A program made the translations under genes and the position numbers. Shown here in pieces: positions 37,827 to 46,637 of a DNA stretch of 64,000 nucleotides. The notes beneath the pieces are model-generated. The model ran no database searches and was not told where the DNA came from. It was given only the letters and a program-made list of their open reading frames with translations. Position 1 is the stretch's first letter, and each line of letters begins with the position of its first letter. Origin of the DNA: Prochlorococcus sp. AG-402-G10 (GTDB lineage Bacteria > Cyanobacteriota > Cyanobacteriia > PCC-6307 > Cyanobiaceae); NCBI GenBank assembly GCA_003279445.1, contig QCHT01000001.1, positions 62,001 through 126,000 on the forward strand. The letters are read 5' to 3'.

Positions 37827-38825
37827 ATGACATTACTTGACTCAGGAATTCAAAAATCTCAGGATGTCTCAATACGTTTTGACTGGTCCTTGGATGAGAT
37901 TCAAGATCTGCTCAAAAAGCCTTTAATGGACCTTGTTTGGGAGGCACAGATTGTGCATCGGTCCGTTAATCCAGAATATAAAGTTCAATTAGCTTCGCTG
38001 TTAAGTGTTAAGACAGGGGGTTGTGAAGAAGATTGTTCTTATTGCTCTCAGTCAATGCATAATTCGAGTGACGTTGCAGGACAATCGGATTTTGATGTCA
38101 AAGGTGTTCTGGAACAAGCTAAAGCAGCTAAAGATGCGGGAGCTGATCGATTCTGCATGGGATGGGCTTGGCGTGAGATTCGTGATGGCAAGCCTTTTGA
38201 GTCAATGTTAGAAATGGTTAGAGGTGTTAAGAGCTTAGGGTTAGAGGCATGTGTAACTGGAGGGATGCTTAGCGATCAACAAGCTGCTCGCTTGGCGGAT
38301 GCTGGCTTAACTGCTTATAACCACAATCTTGATACTAGTCCTGAATTTTATGCTCAGATTATATCTACTCGTACATTTCAGGAACGCTTAGAGACATTAG
38401 ATAGAGTTCGCAATGCTGGTATTACTATTTGCTGTGGAGGCATCATAGGTATGGGTGAGTCGTTAAAAGATAGAGCATCTTTATTGAGGGTCCTTGCGAC
38501 TATGAACCCTCATCCAGAGAGTGTCCCTATTAATGCATTAGTCCCCGTTGAGGGAACACCTTTGGAGGACCTTAATATGGTTGATTCATTAGAGATGGTA
38601 AGAATGGTTGCAACTGCAAGAATCCTTATGCCACAAAGTCGTGTTCGCCTTAGTGCAGGTCGAGAGCAATTAAATAAGGAATCTCAGATCCTCTGCTTAT
38701 TAGCTGGAGCAGACTCTATATTTTATGGAGAATCTTTATTGACTACAAGTAACCCTTCTGTTCAATCAGACAAGGATATGTTGGCGTCTGCAGGCGTTTC
38801 AGTGAATTGGGATCTTTATGAATAA
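37827..38825 (+). CDS. bioB: Biotin synthase
   Basis: Radical SAM enzyme that inserts sulphur into dethiobiotin. The cluster motif reads [13 protein letters not shown] (CxxxCxxC), with the later [2Fe-2S] ligands in CVTGG and [10 protein letters not shown], and the conserved RLSAGREQ. Start chosen at ATG 37827 (332 residues, the normal size); an in-frame TTG at 37788 would add 13 residues inside uppS and is less likely. The stop overlaps trhO by eight bases. Confidence 0.96.
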   Translation: MTLLDSGIQKSQDVSIRFDWSLDEIQDLLKKPLMDLVWEAQIVHRSVNPEYKVQLASLLSVKTGGCEEDCSYCSQSMHNSSDVAGQSDFDVKGVLEQAKAAKDAGADRFCMGWAWREIRDGKPFESMLEMVRGVKSLGLEACVTGGMLSDQQAARLADAGLTAYNHNLDTSPEFYAQIISTRTFQERLETLDRVRNAGITICCGGIIGMGESLKDRASLLRVLATMNPHPESVPINALVPVEGTPLEDLNMVDSLEMVRMVATARILMPQSRVRLSAGREQLNKESQILCLLAGADSIFYGESLLTTSNPSVQSDKDMLASAGVSVNWDLYE

Positions 38826-39783
38826 GTCTGTAGAACAAAAAAGTGTCAGCCAGATATTCAAGGTTGCGGCGTTTTATACTTTCTCTCCTATAAAAGCTGA
38901 GCTGATACCTTCTTTGATAAGCGAATTGACAACACTTGCGGAAGAAAGAGAAGTCCGAGGAATGATTCTTTTGGCTTTAGAGGGAATTAATGGCACTGTT
39001 TGCGGTCCCATTGAAGGTGTTAATGCGATCTTTTTAAAATTGGAATCTTTGGAGCTTGATAATCCTTTTGAGGTTAAATTTAGCTTTACCTCTAAGCATG
39101 CATTTAGACGTTTTAAAGCTCGCAGAAAGAAGGAGATTGTTACGATGGGAGTTCCTGACGTTAAGCCTAATGAAATTGTAGGCAATTACGTAGAAGCTAA
39201 AGATTGGAATACTTATGTTGATGACCCCTCGACATTAGTTGTCGATACTCGCAATGAATATGAAGTTTCTGTAGGTAGCTTTGAAGGCGCTATAAATCCT
39301 CACACAAAAACTTTTCGTGAATTTCCTGACTGGGTTCAGAATAAATTAATTCCTCTTATGAAAGGAGGCAAATACAAGAGAATTGCTATGTTCTGCACAG
39401 GGGGTATACGATGTGAAAAATCCACTTCTTTTTTAAAGAGAGAGGGTTTTAACGAGGTCTATCATCTACATGGTGGCATTCTTCAGTACCTTGCTGAAGT
39501 GCCTAAGAATGAAAGTCGTTGGGAAGGGGAGTGTTTTGTTTTTGATCATAGAGTTTCTGTTGACCATAATCTTTTGCCAGGTGTCCATCGACTTTGCTTT
39601 GCGTGTGGCATGCCTCTTTCACCAGAAGATATAAGAAATCAAAGTTATATTTCTGGTATTCAGTGTCACCACTGTATAGATGTATTCAGCGATGATGATA
39701 GAGATCGTTTTATGGAAAGACAGAAACATATCAGGGAGCTAGAAGAACGTCTTCCTGGAAATACACTTTGGCCTAGTGCATGA
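38818..39783 (+). CDS. trhO: tRNA uridine(34) hydroxylase (rhodanese-domain protein)
   Basis: TrhO-type enzyme that adds oxygen to U34 of tRNAs, giving ho5U. The N-terminal ferredoxin-like/acylphosphatase-like domain ([11 protein letters not shown]) precedes a rhodanese domain with the active Cys in [13 protein letters not shown]. The C-terminal Cys pairs (CFACGMP and QCHHC) are typical of this family. Length 321. It overlaps bioB at its start and the next gene at its stop (ATGA), indicating translational coupling. An older name is YceA. Confidence 0.93.
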   Translation: MNKSVEQKSVSQIFKVAAFYTFSPIKAELIPSLISELTTLAEEREVRGMILLALEGINGTVCGPIEGVNAIFLKLESLELDNPFEVKFSFTSKHAFRRFKARRKKEIVTMGVPDVKPNEIVGNYVEAKDWNTYVDDPSTLVVDTRNEYEVSVGSFEGAINPHTKTFREFPDWVQNKLIPLMKGGKYKRIAMFCTGGIRCEKSTSFLKREGFNEVYHLHGGILQYLAEVPKNESRWEGECFVFDHRVSVDHNLLPGVHRLCFACGMPLSPEDIRNQSYISGIQCHHCIDVFSDDDRDRFMERQKHIRELEERLPGNTLWPSA

Positions 39784-40292
39784 ATAAGGACCTCTTAGCA
39801 ACCTTAGAAAGGGAGGCTGCTACTGCAGGTCTCATGTTAAGGGTTCTGGTAAGACGCCCCTTGAACTTATGGACATTGAGATTAGTAGTAGCTAAGTATG
39901 TGGGTCCTGAAAAGGTCCAACTCTTAGGTGAGATGAAGGGATGGGCTTATAACGCACCTTGTGGTTTACAGCTTGACACTATGCAGGTTTGCAGCAATGC
40001 TCCTGTAGGGGTTGGACCTTTGATTTGGGCATCAACAATGGCTTGGGCTATTGAGTCAACTCCTTGCAGGAGAGCAAGATTATTAGCGATTAATGATGAT
40101 GAGAGTCAACATGAAATATTGATCAGATACTTCCAACAGAAAGGGTTTAAAATAGTAAGAGAAGTCGGCAGTTCTCCCTTGGACTTACCATTTAGAATGG
40201 TATGGGGTGGTGCTGGGAGCCTAATGGTTTCTAATTGTTTAGATGTATACAATTCTAGTTGTCATCTCTGGGAGAAATCACAAAGAAATTAG
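39780..40292 (+). CDS. Hypothetical protein, last gene of the lysA operon
   Basis: A 170-residue soluble protein I cannot assign with confidence. It looks like a diverged GNAT-like or small alpha/beta fold: RPLNLWTLRLVVAKYVG in the first third, a Cys-rich GLQLDTMQVCSNAP patch, SMAW-like helix (LIWASTMAWAIEST), RARLLAINDDESQ, and ILIRYFQQKGFKIVREVGSS, which resembles the C-terminal strand-helix of N-acetyltransferases. No acetyl-CoA loop is clear. The ATG overlaps the trhO stop, so it is the sixth gene of the operon. Convergent with lipA after 7 nt. Confidence 0.75.
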   Translation: MNKDLLATLEREAATAGLMLRVLVRRPLNLWTLRLVVAKYVGPEKVQLLGEMKGWAYNAPCGLQLDTMQVCSNAPVGVGPLIWASTMAWAIESTPCRRARLLAINDDESQHEILIRYFQQKGFKIVREVGSSPLDLPFRMVWGGAGSLMVSNCLDVYNSSCHLWEKSQRN

Positions 40293-40299
40293 ACAATTA

Positions 40300-41220
40300 T
40301 CATTGATCAGCATGATAACTACTTCTTACTAGTGGACCACTATTTACTTTGCTAAAACCTAACTTTAGGCATAGTTTTTTTAAATCATCAAACTCATCTG
40401 GATGCCAATATTTCATTACGGGTAAATGTGATAGTGATGGCCGTAAATATTGCCCAATTGTTATTTGCTGACAGTTTACTGATCGAAGATCCATTAGAGC
40501 TTGAATTACCTCTTCACGTTCCTCTCCAAGACCTAACATAAGGCCTGATTTAGTAGGAATACTTTTATCAATTTCTTGAGCAGCACGAAGCAGGTCAAGT
40601 GATCTTTTATAAGTAGCACCCCTGCGGACCTCTTTTTGTAGACGTTTAACGGTTTCAATATTGTGATTAAAACAAACTGGCCTGGCTTTAAGTACTGTTG
40701 TTAGTCTTTCTCTTTGCTTTTCAGTTGCTTTAGTTTTATCAATGATGCCACCCCAGAAATCAGGAGTGAGTACTTCAATTGATATAGATGGAGAAAGCTT
40801 TCTTATTGCATTAATGGTTTTTGTAAAAAGACTAGCACCATGGTCTGAGAGGTCGTCTCTAGCGACCGATGTTAGAACTACATATTGGAGATTCAAATAG
40901 GAGACTGCTCTGGCTACTCGTTCAGGTTCCAGTGGATCGATATTTGTTGGCGCGATTCCCTTTTCTACTTGGCAAAACGCACAACTTCTTGTACAGATTG
41001 AGCCTCCTAATAGGAAGGTCGCTGTTCCTGATGCATAGCATTCCCCTCGGTTGGGACAACGACCTTCTTCGCATATTGTATGTAACCTATATTCTTTAAC
41101 AAGATTTTGAACACGTTCTAATTGAGATGCTTTGCCTATAGAAGGCTTTATCCATTCTGGCAGCCTTTCCTTCGGCTTGAGTGCGCTGTATTTAGTTTGG
41201 TTTGTGATTTTCTTTGCCAT
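40300..41220 (-). CDS. lipA: Lipoyl synthase
   Basis: Radical SAM enzyme that adds two sulphurs to octanoyl-protein. The auxiliary cluster is [12 protein letters not shown] and the SAM cluster [10 protein letters not shown], with [14 protein letters not shown]-type and GLMLGLGE motifs. Length 306, normal. Convergent with the 170-residue gene, leaving 7 nt; a weak inverted repeat (TTATCAT/ATGATAA, 40297-40318) crosses its stop. Cyanobacteria often keep two lipA copies; only one is in view. recR lies 14 nt upstream on the same strand and probably shares the transcript. Confidence 0.96.
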   Translation of the reverse strand: MAKKITNQTKYSALKPKERLPEWIKPSIGKASQLERVQNLVKEYRLHTICEEGRCPNRGECYASGTATFLLGGSICTRSCAFCQVEKGIAPTNIDPLEPERVARAVSYLNLQYVVLTSVARDDLSDHGASLFTKTINAIRKLSPSISIEVLTPDFWGGIIDKTKATEKQRERLTTVLKARPVCFNHNIETVKRLQKEVRRGATYKRSLDLLRAAQEIDKSIPTKSGLMLGLGEEREEVIQALMDLRSVNCQQITIGQYLRPSLSHLPVMKYWHPDEFDDLKKLCLKLGFSKVNSGPLVRSSYHADQ

Positions 41221-41234
41221 CCTTTCTTGAAATG

Positions 41235-41834
41235 CTATTCAACCTCACGGCGACCTTCTATGGCTCTGCTTAGGGTTACTTCATCAGCATATTCAAGCTC
41301 GCTGCCAACAGGTAAACCATATGCAATTCTTGTTACTTTCACAAAAACCTTGAGAAGCCTAGAAAGATAAAGACTAGTAGTGTCACCTTCAACACTTGGA
41401 GTTAAAGCGAGTATCACTTCTTTTGTATTTTCCCTGTCAACTCTGTTTACTAGATGGGATATGTTGAGTAAATCTGGTCCAATTCCATCCATCGGAGAAA
41501 TTAGACCGCCAAGTATATGGTATAGCCCTTTGTATTCACGGGTTCTTTCCAATGCTATTAAATCTCTAGAGTCTGCAACAACACAAATGACAGATGGGTC
41601 CCTTTGTTGATTTAGGCATATTTCACACTCTTCTCCAGCTGTGAGATGGAAGCATCTTTTACATTGCCCGACTTTGCTTTTAGCATTCAAAAGAGCATTT
41701 GAGAAAACTTGGATTTTTTCCTTAGGTTGCCGAAGTAAATGCAAAGCAAGTCTTTGTGCTGTTCTAGGACCAATCCCAGGGAGTTGTTCGAATTGGTCTA
41801 TTAGATGAGCAAGTGGCCGAGTAAAGCTGCTCAG
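41235..41834 (-). CDS. recR: Recombination mediator RecR, with no standard start codon
   Basis: RecR works with RecO/RecF at gapped DNA. The zinc finger is CKRCFHL...CEICLNQ and the Toprim domain holds [14 protein letters not shown] and [12 protein letters not shown]. The conserved N-terminal helix-hairpin-helix [17 protein letters not shown] extends upstream of the only TTG (41744), so the true start is beyond it. Between the in-frame TAA and this helix there is no ATG, GTG or TTG; CTG at 41834 gives 199 residues, the family length, and the natural N terminus. An assembly error or an unusual CTG/ATA start must be assumed. It is 14 nt upstream of lipA. Confidence 0.85.
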   Translation of the reverse strand: MSSFTRPLAHLIDQFEQLPGIGPRTAQRLALHLLRQPKEKIQVFSNALLNAKSKVGQCKRCFHLTAGEECEICLNQQRDPSVICVVADSRDLIALERTREYKGLYHILGGLISPMDGIGPDLLNISHLVNRVDRENTKEVILALTPSVEGDTTSLYLSRLLKVFVKVTRIAYGLPVGSELEYADEVTLSRAIEGRREVE

Positions 41835-41949
41835 AGTTTTGTAGGCAGATATATAGGAATTTAAACACTCTTACGTCTTAAAAGGGAATTTACTAATTCT
41901 TATGTAAGTAAGTACATTAGAAGAAGAGATAGTTTTTCTACAGAAAGCC

Positions 41950-42507
41950 ATGAGAGCTTTTTTAAGATCGTGGACCAAGTTCATTGCATTACTAATACTT
42001 GTTTGCACTCTTGGCTCATGCAGCCCTGCGGGAACCGCTGGACTCGAACCGTTTCAAAGTAATAATGGGCGTTATGGTTTCTTTTATCCAACAGGGTGGA
42101 CACGAATATCAGTTCAAGGAGGACCTGAGGTCGTTTTTCATGACTTGATTAATAGTGATGAGACATTGAGTCTTGTTGTTTCAGATGTTGGAGAGGATGT
42201 TGCTTTGGAAAATATGGGTACAGCATTAGAGGTTGGAGAACGGCTAATGAATGAATTGCTGGCACCTAATGGTGGGGAAAGACAGGCGGAACTTCTTGAA
42301 GCCAATTCAAGGGATATTGATGGACATTCGTTTTATGACATTGAGTATTTAATTCACCTTCCTGACAAAGATCGCCATGAGATTGCAACTGTTGTTCTTG
42401 ATCACGGGTCTTTATTTACATTTGCAGCTGGAACAAATGAAGTTAGGTGGAATAAAGTGGAAGATTTATTTAGGCGGGTAATAAGCTCATTTAGTTTTTT
42501 CGTATAA
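41950..42507 (+). CDS. PsbP-domain lipoprotein (CyanoP-like)
   Basis: A 185-residue thylakoid-lumen lipoprotein of the PsbP family, linked to photosystem II assembly in cyanobacteria. A signal peptide ends in the lipobox LGSC (Cys near residue 24). The PsbP fold follows: NGRYGFFYPTGWTRIS, GGPEVVFHDLINSDETLSLVV, and a C-terminal GSLFTFAAGTNEVRW plus the final helix. Length is right for CyanoP. Divergent from recR; 115 bp separate the start sites. A weak A/T-rich hairpin follows at 42503-42521. Confidence 0.9.
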   Translation: MRAFLRSWTKFIALLILVCTLGSCSPAGTAGLEPFQSNNGRYGFFYPTGWTRISVQGGPEVVFHDLINSDETLSLVVSDVGEDVALENMGTALEVGERLMNELLAPNGGERQAELLEANSRDIDGHSFYDIEYLIHLPDKDRHEIATVVLDHGSLFTFAAGTNEVRWNKVEDLFRRVISSFSFFV

Positions 42508-42544
42508 GAATCAATCTTATATAAATGATTTTTCGTTATCTTAA

Positions 42545-44350
42545 TTAACTCGTAGGATAAATGTTTCTTTCTCCAGCTTGAACATTCCAAAGGTCTGAAT
42601 ATATACCCTTGTTTTTTAATAATGATAAATGAGTCCCAGATTCAACTATTGAACCCTTACTTATAACAATAATTCTATCTGCATTTTTTATAGTGCTTAA
42701 TCTATGTGCAATGACAATGGTGGTTCTGTTTGAGGTTATTTTTGATAAAGATCTCTGAATAGCTGCTTCTGTCTCATTATCTACAGAAGCAGTTGCTTCA
42801 TCCAAAATCAGTATCGGTGCATCTTTAAGAATTGCTCTTGCTAGTGCAATTCGTTGGCATTGGCCCCCAGATAACTTTTGCCCTCGCTCTCCCACAAGGG
42901 TGTCATACCCATATGGGAGTCTTTCGATAAACTCAGAAGCTTCAGCGAGCTTGGCAGCCCACTTGATTTGAGCAGGTGTGGCCTGATTATTACCATATGA
43001 AATATTTTCTTTTATTGTGCCATGAAAAAGATAAAACTCTTGATTAACAAGTGCTATTGCTCTACGAAGATCAACTAGCTCAAACTCTCTTATTGGGACT
43101 CCGTCAAGTTCAATTTCTCCTGAATCTAAAGCATATAGTCTTAGGAGTAACTTAACTAAGCTGCTTTTTCCAGAGCCTGTTGAGCCGACTATGCCTATTG
43201 TGCTCCCTGCCGATATCTCTAAATTAAAATTTTTCAGCAAATCATTTCTTTCATTATATTTGAAGCAAACACTCCTGAAGTTTATAGCTCCTTTTACTTT
43301 TTTGGGATCAAGCCTTAGAGAACCTCCTGAGATTTTTATTTGTGTATCAATTAAATCTAAGACTCTATTTGCAGATGCCATTGACCTTTGATAATCGTCA
43401 AGGATATGTCCAAGTGTTGTTAGGGGCCATAGTAGCCTTTGAGTGATAAAAACAAGGAAACTATAGATACCAATTTCCAAGTTACCTTGCCATGCTTGAA
43501 GTCCTCCTATAAGAAGTATTGCAAGGAATGCAAATAAAATAGCAAAACGGATTAATGGAATAAATGCTGCTGAAAGCCTAATAGCTTCTCGATTGCTCAA
43601 CTGATAGGAACGACTGTCTTGCTTGAGACGTTCAAGTTCCCATGATTCAGTCGCGAAACTTTTAATTGTAAATATTCCACCTAGATTATTACTTAAACGA
43701 GCAGCCATATCTCCTGCCTTCTCCCTTACATTTCTATATTTAGGGGCTAACCTCTTTTGAAAAATTATTGAGCCTAGTAGAATTATAGGAATAGGTATGA
43801 AAGCAAATATGGCAACACCTGGAGCCAACCAAGCCATGGCACCGCCAACAATGACTACAGTGACAAATAGTTGGATTAATTGATTGGCACCATGATCTAA
43901 AAACCTTTCTAATTGATTGATGTCGTCATTTAGTATTGCTAAAAGGCGACCTGAACTGTCATTTTCGAAGAAAGACATTTCAAGTTTCTGCATATGATCA
44001 TAAGCTTGAATTCTTAAATTGTGTTGGGTCCTTTGTGCTAGGTCTCTCCATAGAAATGCGTAAAGATATTCAAAAAATGATTCTGCACTCCATATAAGGA
44101 AAGAAGCTAAAGCAAGTACTGAAAGTTGAGTTGGAACAGAAGCAAATCCATAGCTACTAAGCCATGAGGCTTTTTCCCTTATGACGACATCTATAGATAC
44201 TCCAATTAGAACAGGAGGCGCAAGGTCAAACAGCTTGTTTAGTATTGAGCAAAACGTTGCTAATAGAATTAATTTTTTTTGCTTGGACTGACTACGAGCA
44301 AGTCTTATTATTGGGACACTTTCTAGTTGTATTAAGGAGTTTAATTTCAT
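42545..44350 (-). CDS. ABC exporter, fused membrane and ATPase domains
   Basis: A half-transporter of the MsbA/multidrug-exporter type: six membrane helices (about residues 40-320), then the ATPase with Walker A GSTGSGKSSL, Q-loop, signature LSGGQCQRIALAR, Walker B ILILDEATASVD and the switch His in VIAHRLSTI. About 601 residues from ATG 44350. A TTG at 44404 would add 18 residues but lies within the upstream gene, so the ATG is preferred. Substrate cannot be told; lipid or peptide export are equally possible. No companion half-transporter is nearby, so a homodimer is likely. Confidence 0.9.
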   Translation of the reverse strand: MKLNSLIQLESVPIIRLARSQSKQKKLILLATFCSILNKLFDLAPPVLIGVSIDVVIREKASWLSSYGFASVPTQLSVLALASFLIWSAESFFEYLYAFLWRDLAQRTQHNLRIQAYDHMQKLEMSFFENDSSGRLLAILNDDINQLERFLDHGANQLIQLFVTVVIVGGAMAWLAPGVAIFAFIPIPIILLGSIIFQKRLAPKYRNVREKAGDMAARLSNNLGGIFTIKSFATESWELERLKQDSRSYQLSNREAIRLSAAFIPLIRFAILFAFLAILLIGGLQAWQGNLEIGIYSFLVFITQRLLWPLTTLGHILDDYQRSMASANRVLDLIDTQIKISGGSLRLDPKKVKGAINFRSVCFKYNERNDLLKNFNLEISAGSTIGIVGSTGSGKSSLVKLLLRLYALDSGEIELDGVPIREFELVDLRRAIALVNQEFYLFHGTIKENISYGNNQATPAQIKWAAKLAEASEFIERLPYGYDTLVGERGQKLSGGQCQRIALARAILKDAPILILDEATASVDNETEAAIQRSLSKITSNRTTIVIAHRLSTIKNADRIIVISKGSIVESGTHLSLLKNKGIYSDLWNVQAGERNIYPTS

Positions 44351-44367
44351 ATTTCTGAAGGATTTAA

Positions 44368-44655
44368 TCAAAGGCTGAATTCTATGGAGGTTTCTTTTTT
44401 GCAAATCTCTCTGGTTGTGCTTATCTCCTCACGATTGTTCATTCTCTGGATAAAGCAATTGCATGTGTGCTCGGCGACTTCATTGGGGATGGGATCAGTA
44501 AGAGAAACCATTTCGTTCTTCACACTTTCTAAGCAAAACCTTTTTATAATTTCGTTTATTTCATCAGCATAAGATTGATAATGAAAAGTAGATAAATTAA
44601 CCCCTATAGTAAAAACTACCATCTTTAGAAATATTGATTTAGAGTAACTCTTCAT
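44368..44655 (-). CDS. Small exported protein with four cysteines
   Basis: A 95-residue protein with a cleavable signal peptide (basic MKSYSKSIFLK, hydrophobic MVVFTIGVNLSTFHY, site near SYA-DE). The mature part is helical with Cys in KRFCLES, HTCNCFIQR and EICKK, giving four Cys and two possible disulfides. I do not recognise a family; proteins of this kind occur in picocyanobacteria. Stop lies 17 nt before the ABC exporter's ATG, so they probably share a transcript, and the DEAD-box gene ends 19 nt upstream on the same strand. Confidence 0.72.
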   Translation of the reverse strand: MKSYSKSIFLKMVVFTIGVNLSTFHYQSYADEINEIIKRFCLESVKNEMVSLTDPIPNEVAEHTCNCFIQRMNNREEISTTREICKKETSIEFSL

Positions 44656-44674
44656 TTGGCGTAATTTACTTTAT

Positions 44675-46483
44675 TTACGAGTAATGATTAATGTTTAGCT
44701 CTTTGTTCATAACTTTAACTCTTTTTAGATTTTTAAAAATGTTTGGTGGCATTCCCTTTGGTAAATCAATAAGGCTATAGTTATCAAAAATCTGAATTCT
44801 ACCAATCATTCTGCCATTCAATCCTGACTCATTTGCAATTGCACCTACTATGTTGCCAGGCTTGACTCTGTCGCGATGGCCTACTTCAACTCTAAAGCGT
44901 TCTTTGTCTTTATCAGTTATTCCATGCTCTCGACGATTTCTACCTCTTGAGTCACGTCGATCATTTCCTTTCCTAAATCTTTCAGCTTGATTTATCCAGC
45001 CTTCGTCATTATCTATTAGTAAGGAGTTTTCTCCTATTGAGAGGTTGATTGCAGCCAGTGCTATTTCTTGTGGTGTCAGTTCCAACTCATCTTCAACTTG
45101 CTTGATGACTTCTTGAAGCATCGTACTCTCAGTAGTATTTTTTGTCTCACTAGAGGCAGTCGCCAATAGATCTTTCTTGATTTTCTCTATTCGATGCTTG
45201 TTAATAATTTCATTAGTAGGTATCTCCATTTTCTCAATAGCTTGCCCTACTGCTCTTTCTAAGTTACTGAGATAAGATCTTTCTCTTGGACTGATAAATA
45301 GAATGGCCTCACCATTTCTCCCAGCTCTTCCAGTTCGTCCGATTCTGTGAATATATGCTTCTGAATCAAAAGGCATGTCATAGTTGATGACAAGACCTAT
45401 ACGTTCTACATCTAACCCTCTTGCTGCAACATCAGTAGCGACTAAAACATCTATTCCACCTTGACGAAGCCTCTCAACCGTTCTTTCTCTTAGATTCTGG
45501 GGAACATCGCCGTTAAGAACAGCTACATTATGCTTAGCCGCTTCAAGGCTTTCAGCTAGCTTTATTGTAATTGCTTTTGTCCGAGCAAAAATTATGACAC
45601 CTTCGCCAAAGGAAAGCTCTAGTACGCGTTTAAGAACTTCAAGCTTATAGCTATTTTGGATAGTTATATACCTCTGCTTTATTAATTGAGCTTCTTTCTT
45701 CTTAGATTTTATAGTGATTTCCGCAGGATCCTTCAGGAATCTTTTTGACAATCGTCTAATTTCATTAGGCATTGTTGCAGAAAAGAATACCATCTGACGC
45801 TCATCAGGTAACTGTTCTAGAATCCATTCAATATCATCAATAAAACCCATCCGAAGCATTTCATCTGCTTCGTCAAGAACCAAGCACTGCAGAGCTTCTT
45901 GGACTAATGTACCTTGACGTATGTGATCCATTACTCGGCCAGGTGTACCAACTATAATTTCGACTCCTTTTTTAAGAGAATAAAGTTGTGATCGAAAATC
46001 TGATCCACCGTAAACTGCTAAAATATTGATGTTTGGATGCCCTTCTGAATAAGCCTTGAATGATTCTGCAACTTGCATTGCAAGTTCACGAGTAGGCGTA
46101 AGAACTAGAACTTGTGGATGACGTTCTTTAGCATCTATTCTTTCTAATAGGGGCAAGGCAAACGCAGCTGTTTTACCTGTACCAGTTTGAGCTTGACCAA
46201 GTAAATCTCGTCCAAGCATTAATTCAGGTATTGCTGCTTTTTGTATTGGTGTAGGTTCTTTATAACCTTTTTTGGAAAGAGTATTTATCAAGCCTTCACT
46301 AAAGCCAAATCCAGCAAAACCATCAAGTTCTTTGTCTTCATCATTAGTTTGATTTAATAAAGAAGATTTATCGAGCTGGTTTGATTGATCAACTTTTATA
46401 TTTTTTCCCTTATCTTGAACCTCCATTAATTCATCATTAACGGCGGACATGGGGGACTCATCGGTTGATTTGGCTTTAGTCAT
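44675..46483 (-). CDS. DEAD-box RNA helicase (CsdA/DeaD type)
   Basis: ATP-dependent RNA helicase. Motifs in order: Q motif PTPIQKAAIPELM, Walker A AQTGTGKTAAF, PTRELAMQV, VLDEADEMLRMGF, SAT, then the second RecA fold with ATDVAARGLDVERI and HRIGRTGRAGR. A C-terminal DbpA-like RNA-binding domain follows near 530-590 (VGHRDRVKPGNIVGAIANES). An N-terminal 50-residue acidic extension is extra. Length 602. Such helicases support cold-stage ribosome assembly. The 154 bp upstream carries the CGGCAATTGCCG palindrome and a probable long leader. Confidence 0.95.
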   Translation of the reverse strand: MTKAKSTDESPMSAVNDELMEVQDKGKNIKVDQSNQLDKSSLLNQTNDEDKELDGFAGFGFSEGLINTLSKKGYKEPTPIQKAAIPELMLGRDLLGQAQTGTGKTAAFALPLLERIDAKERHPQVLVLTPTRELAMQVAESFKAYSEGHPNINILAVYGGSDFRSQLYSLKKGVEIIVGTPGRVMDHIRQGTLVQEALQCLVLDEADEMLRMGFIDDIEWILEQLPDERQMVFFSATMPNEIRRLSKRFLKDPAEITIKSKKKEAQLIKQRYITIQNSYKLEVLKRVLELSFGEGVIIFARTKAITIKLAESLEAAKHNVAVLNGDVPQNLRERTVERLRQGGIDVLVATDVAARGLDVERIGLVINYDMPFDSEAYIHRIGRTGRAGRNGEAILFISPRERSYLSNLERAVGQAIEKMEIPTNEIINKHRIEKIKKDLLATASSETKNTTESTMLQEVIKQVEDELELTPQEIALAAINLSIGENSLLIDNDEGWINQAERFRKGNDRRDSRGRNRREHGITDKDKERFRVEVGHRDRVKPGNIVGAIANESGLNGRMIGRIQIFDNYSLIDLPKGMPPNIFKNLKRVKVMNKELNINHYS

Positions 46484-46538
46484 TTAGAAATTGAACACCT
46501 GATAATACCCCTTGAAAATCAGGCAGACAACCTCCAAT

Positions 46539-46550
46539 CGGCAATTGCCG
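46539..46550. repeat. 12-bp perfect palindrome CGGCAATTGCCG
   Basis: A GC-rich perfect palindrome in an AT-rich leader, 56 bp before the DEAD-box helicase start codon (46483). In RNA it could form only a short stem; as DNA it is a plausible operator. Cold-induced helicase genes commonly have regulated leaders, which makes the site worth noting. No binding protein is known. Confidence 0.5.
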
Positions 46551-46637
46551 TGCTTTGTTGACTCGCCTTTTTTAAAGGATCTTTTTAATCTATCATTTAG
46601 TTAGTCCAATTAGATACTTAATTGGCATTTCAGTTCT

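Noticed and set aside
40297-40318. TTATCAT/ATGATAA inverted repeat at the lipA stop as a bidirectional terminator
   Set aside because: Seven A/T-rich pairs with an 8-nt loop and no T-run; too weak to call.
41235-41744. RecR starting at TTG 41744 (169 residues)
   Set aside because: It would cut off the helix-hairpin-helix that RecR needs; family length and sequence demand an upstream start.
44351-44404. Upstream TTG start for the ABC exporter
   Set aside because: It lies inside the preceding small-protein gene and adds residues that do not look like the family's start; ATG 44350 is preferred.
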